From positions 1 through 7,222 of the forward strand of contig DATIYQ010000119.1 in the NCBI GenBank assembly GCA_035517515.1: a DNA stretch of 7,222 nt, written 5' to 3'. The stretch is from JOPF136 sp035517515. GTDB taxonomy: Bacteria > Acidobacteriota > Terriglobia > Acidiferrales > UBA7541. Shown here one piece after another: positions 6,920 to 7,222 of this stretch. Each line of letters begins with the position of its first letter. Positions within the stretch are counted from its first letter, which is position 1. Under the pieces are notes generated by a model. It saw only the letters and a list, made by a program, of their open reading frames with translations. It was not told where the DNA came from and did not search any database. The position numbers were made by a program, and so were the translations under genes.

Positions 6920-6974
6920 CAAACACGCCCCCGCCGCGCGGCCGGATTCCTTCCCACCATCCTCCAGCCACCAG

Positions 6975-7222
6975 TCACTCGTACCTGAGCGCCACCAGCG
7001 GGTCCACGCGCGTGGCGCGGCGCGCGGGCACATAGCACGCCACCATCGAGATGGAAACCAGCAGCAGGGCCACTCCGCCAAAGGTGATGGGGTCGGAGGG
7101 CTGCACGCCGAACAGCATGTTGGTGAGGAAACGTGCCAGACCGAGGGCCACCACCACGCCCGCGCCGATGCCCACCAGCACCAGGCCGAATCCCCGCGAG
7201 AGCATCATGCGCAGGATGGTCC
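6975..7222 (-). CDS. ADOP-family ABC transporter permease, C-terminal fragment (5' end cut by window)
   Basis: The frame is open from the right edge to a TGA at 6975-6977 and gives 81 complete residues, starting TILRMMLSRGFGLVLVG. It covers the last two membrane segments of an FtsX domain (about residues 10-31 and 43-61 of the fragment). Between them is FLTNMLFGVQPSDPITF, and the tail is CYVPARRATRVDPLVALRYE. This tail matches the ends of both complete permeases downstream, so the fragment is the 3' end of a third ADOP permease. An internal ATG at 7208 is not a real start, since the frame and the membrane helix continue upstream. The next gene follows after 68 bases. Most of the protein lies outside the window, so its full length cannot be judged. 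Confidence 0.9.
   Translation of the reverse strand, partial: TILRMMLSRGFGLVLVGIGAGVVVALGLARFLTNMLFGVQPSDPITFGGVALLLVSISMVACYVPARRATRVDPLVALRYE

Noticed and set aside
6785..7081. Minus-strand 98-codon open frame spanning two permease genes
   Set aside because: It is a different frame from both permeases, crosses the intergenic gap, and has no domain. The two permease frames on either side are clear.

Overview
The window is about 92% coding, GC-rich, and every supported gene reads leftwards (minus strand). Three tandem permeases carry the hallmarks of the acidobacterial duplicated orphan permease family (ADOP, FtsX/MacB-like), and a sigma-54 activator of a type common in the same phylum sits with them. 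I therefore infer an acidobacterium (Acidobacteriota). No rRNA or other phylogenetic marker is present to confirm this.

Layout in transcription order, from the right edge. (1) The last 81 residues of a first ADOP permease (7222-6975). (2) A complete 817-residue ADOP permease (6906-4453), started by GTG behind a very strong Shine-Dalgarno sequence. (3) A complete 821-residue ADOP permease (4285-1820). (4) A 231-residue MacB/LolD-type ABC ATPase (1644-949). (5) The first 258 residues of an NtrC-family response regulator (774-1), cut by the window edge at its Walker B motif. The gaps are 68, 167, 175 and 174 bases. No tRNA, rRNA, CRISPR array, transposase or convincing intrinsic terminator was seen.

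The likely job is an inner-membrane ABC system of the MacB/Lol class. The permeases supply the membrane and periplasmic parts, the separate ATPase supplies energy, and the two-component regulator may control the cluster. ADOP permeases usually lack a neighbouring ATPase, so an ATPase in the same run is informative. No MacA-type adaptor, outer-membrane channel or histidine kinase lies inside the window.

The least explained signals are intergenic. The gaps before the ATPase and before the regulator each hold a low-GC tract of three 7-base units ending in CGG, followed on the + strand by a GC-rich palindrome. The gap before the regulator also holds a 108-base nested structure made of two near-identical palindromes in opposite orientation. 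In the proteins, the regulator has GAFTDA instead of GAFTGA and a lengthened loop after its phospho-acceptor Asp, and the ATPase has His in place of the D-loop Asp. I found no clearly new system. These points are the ones to check.
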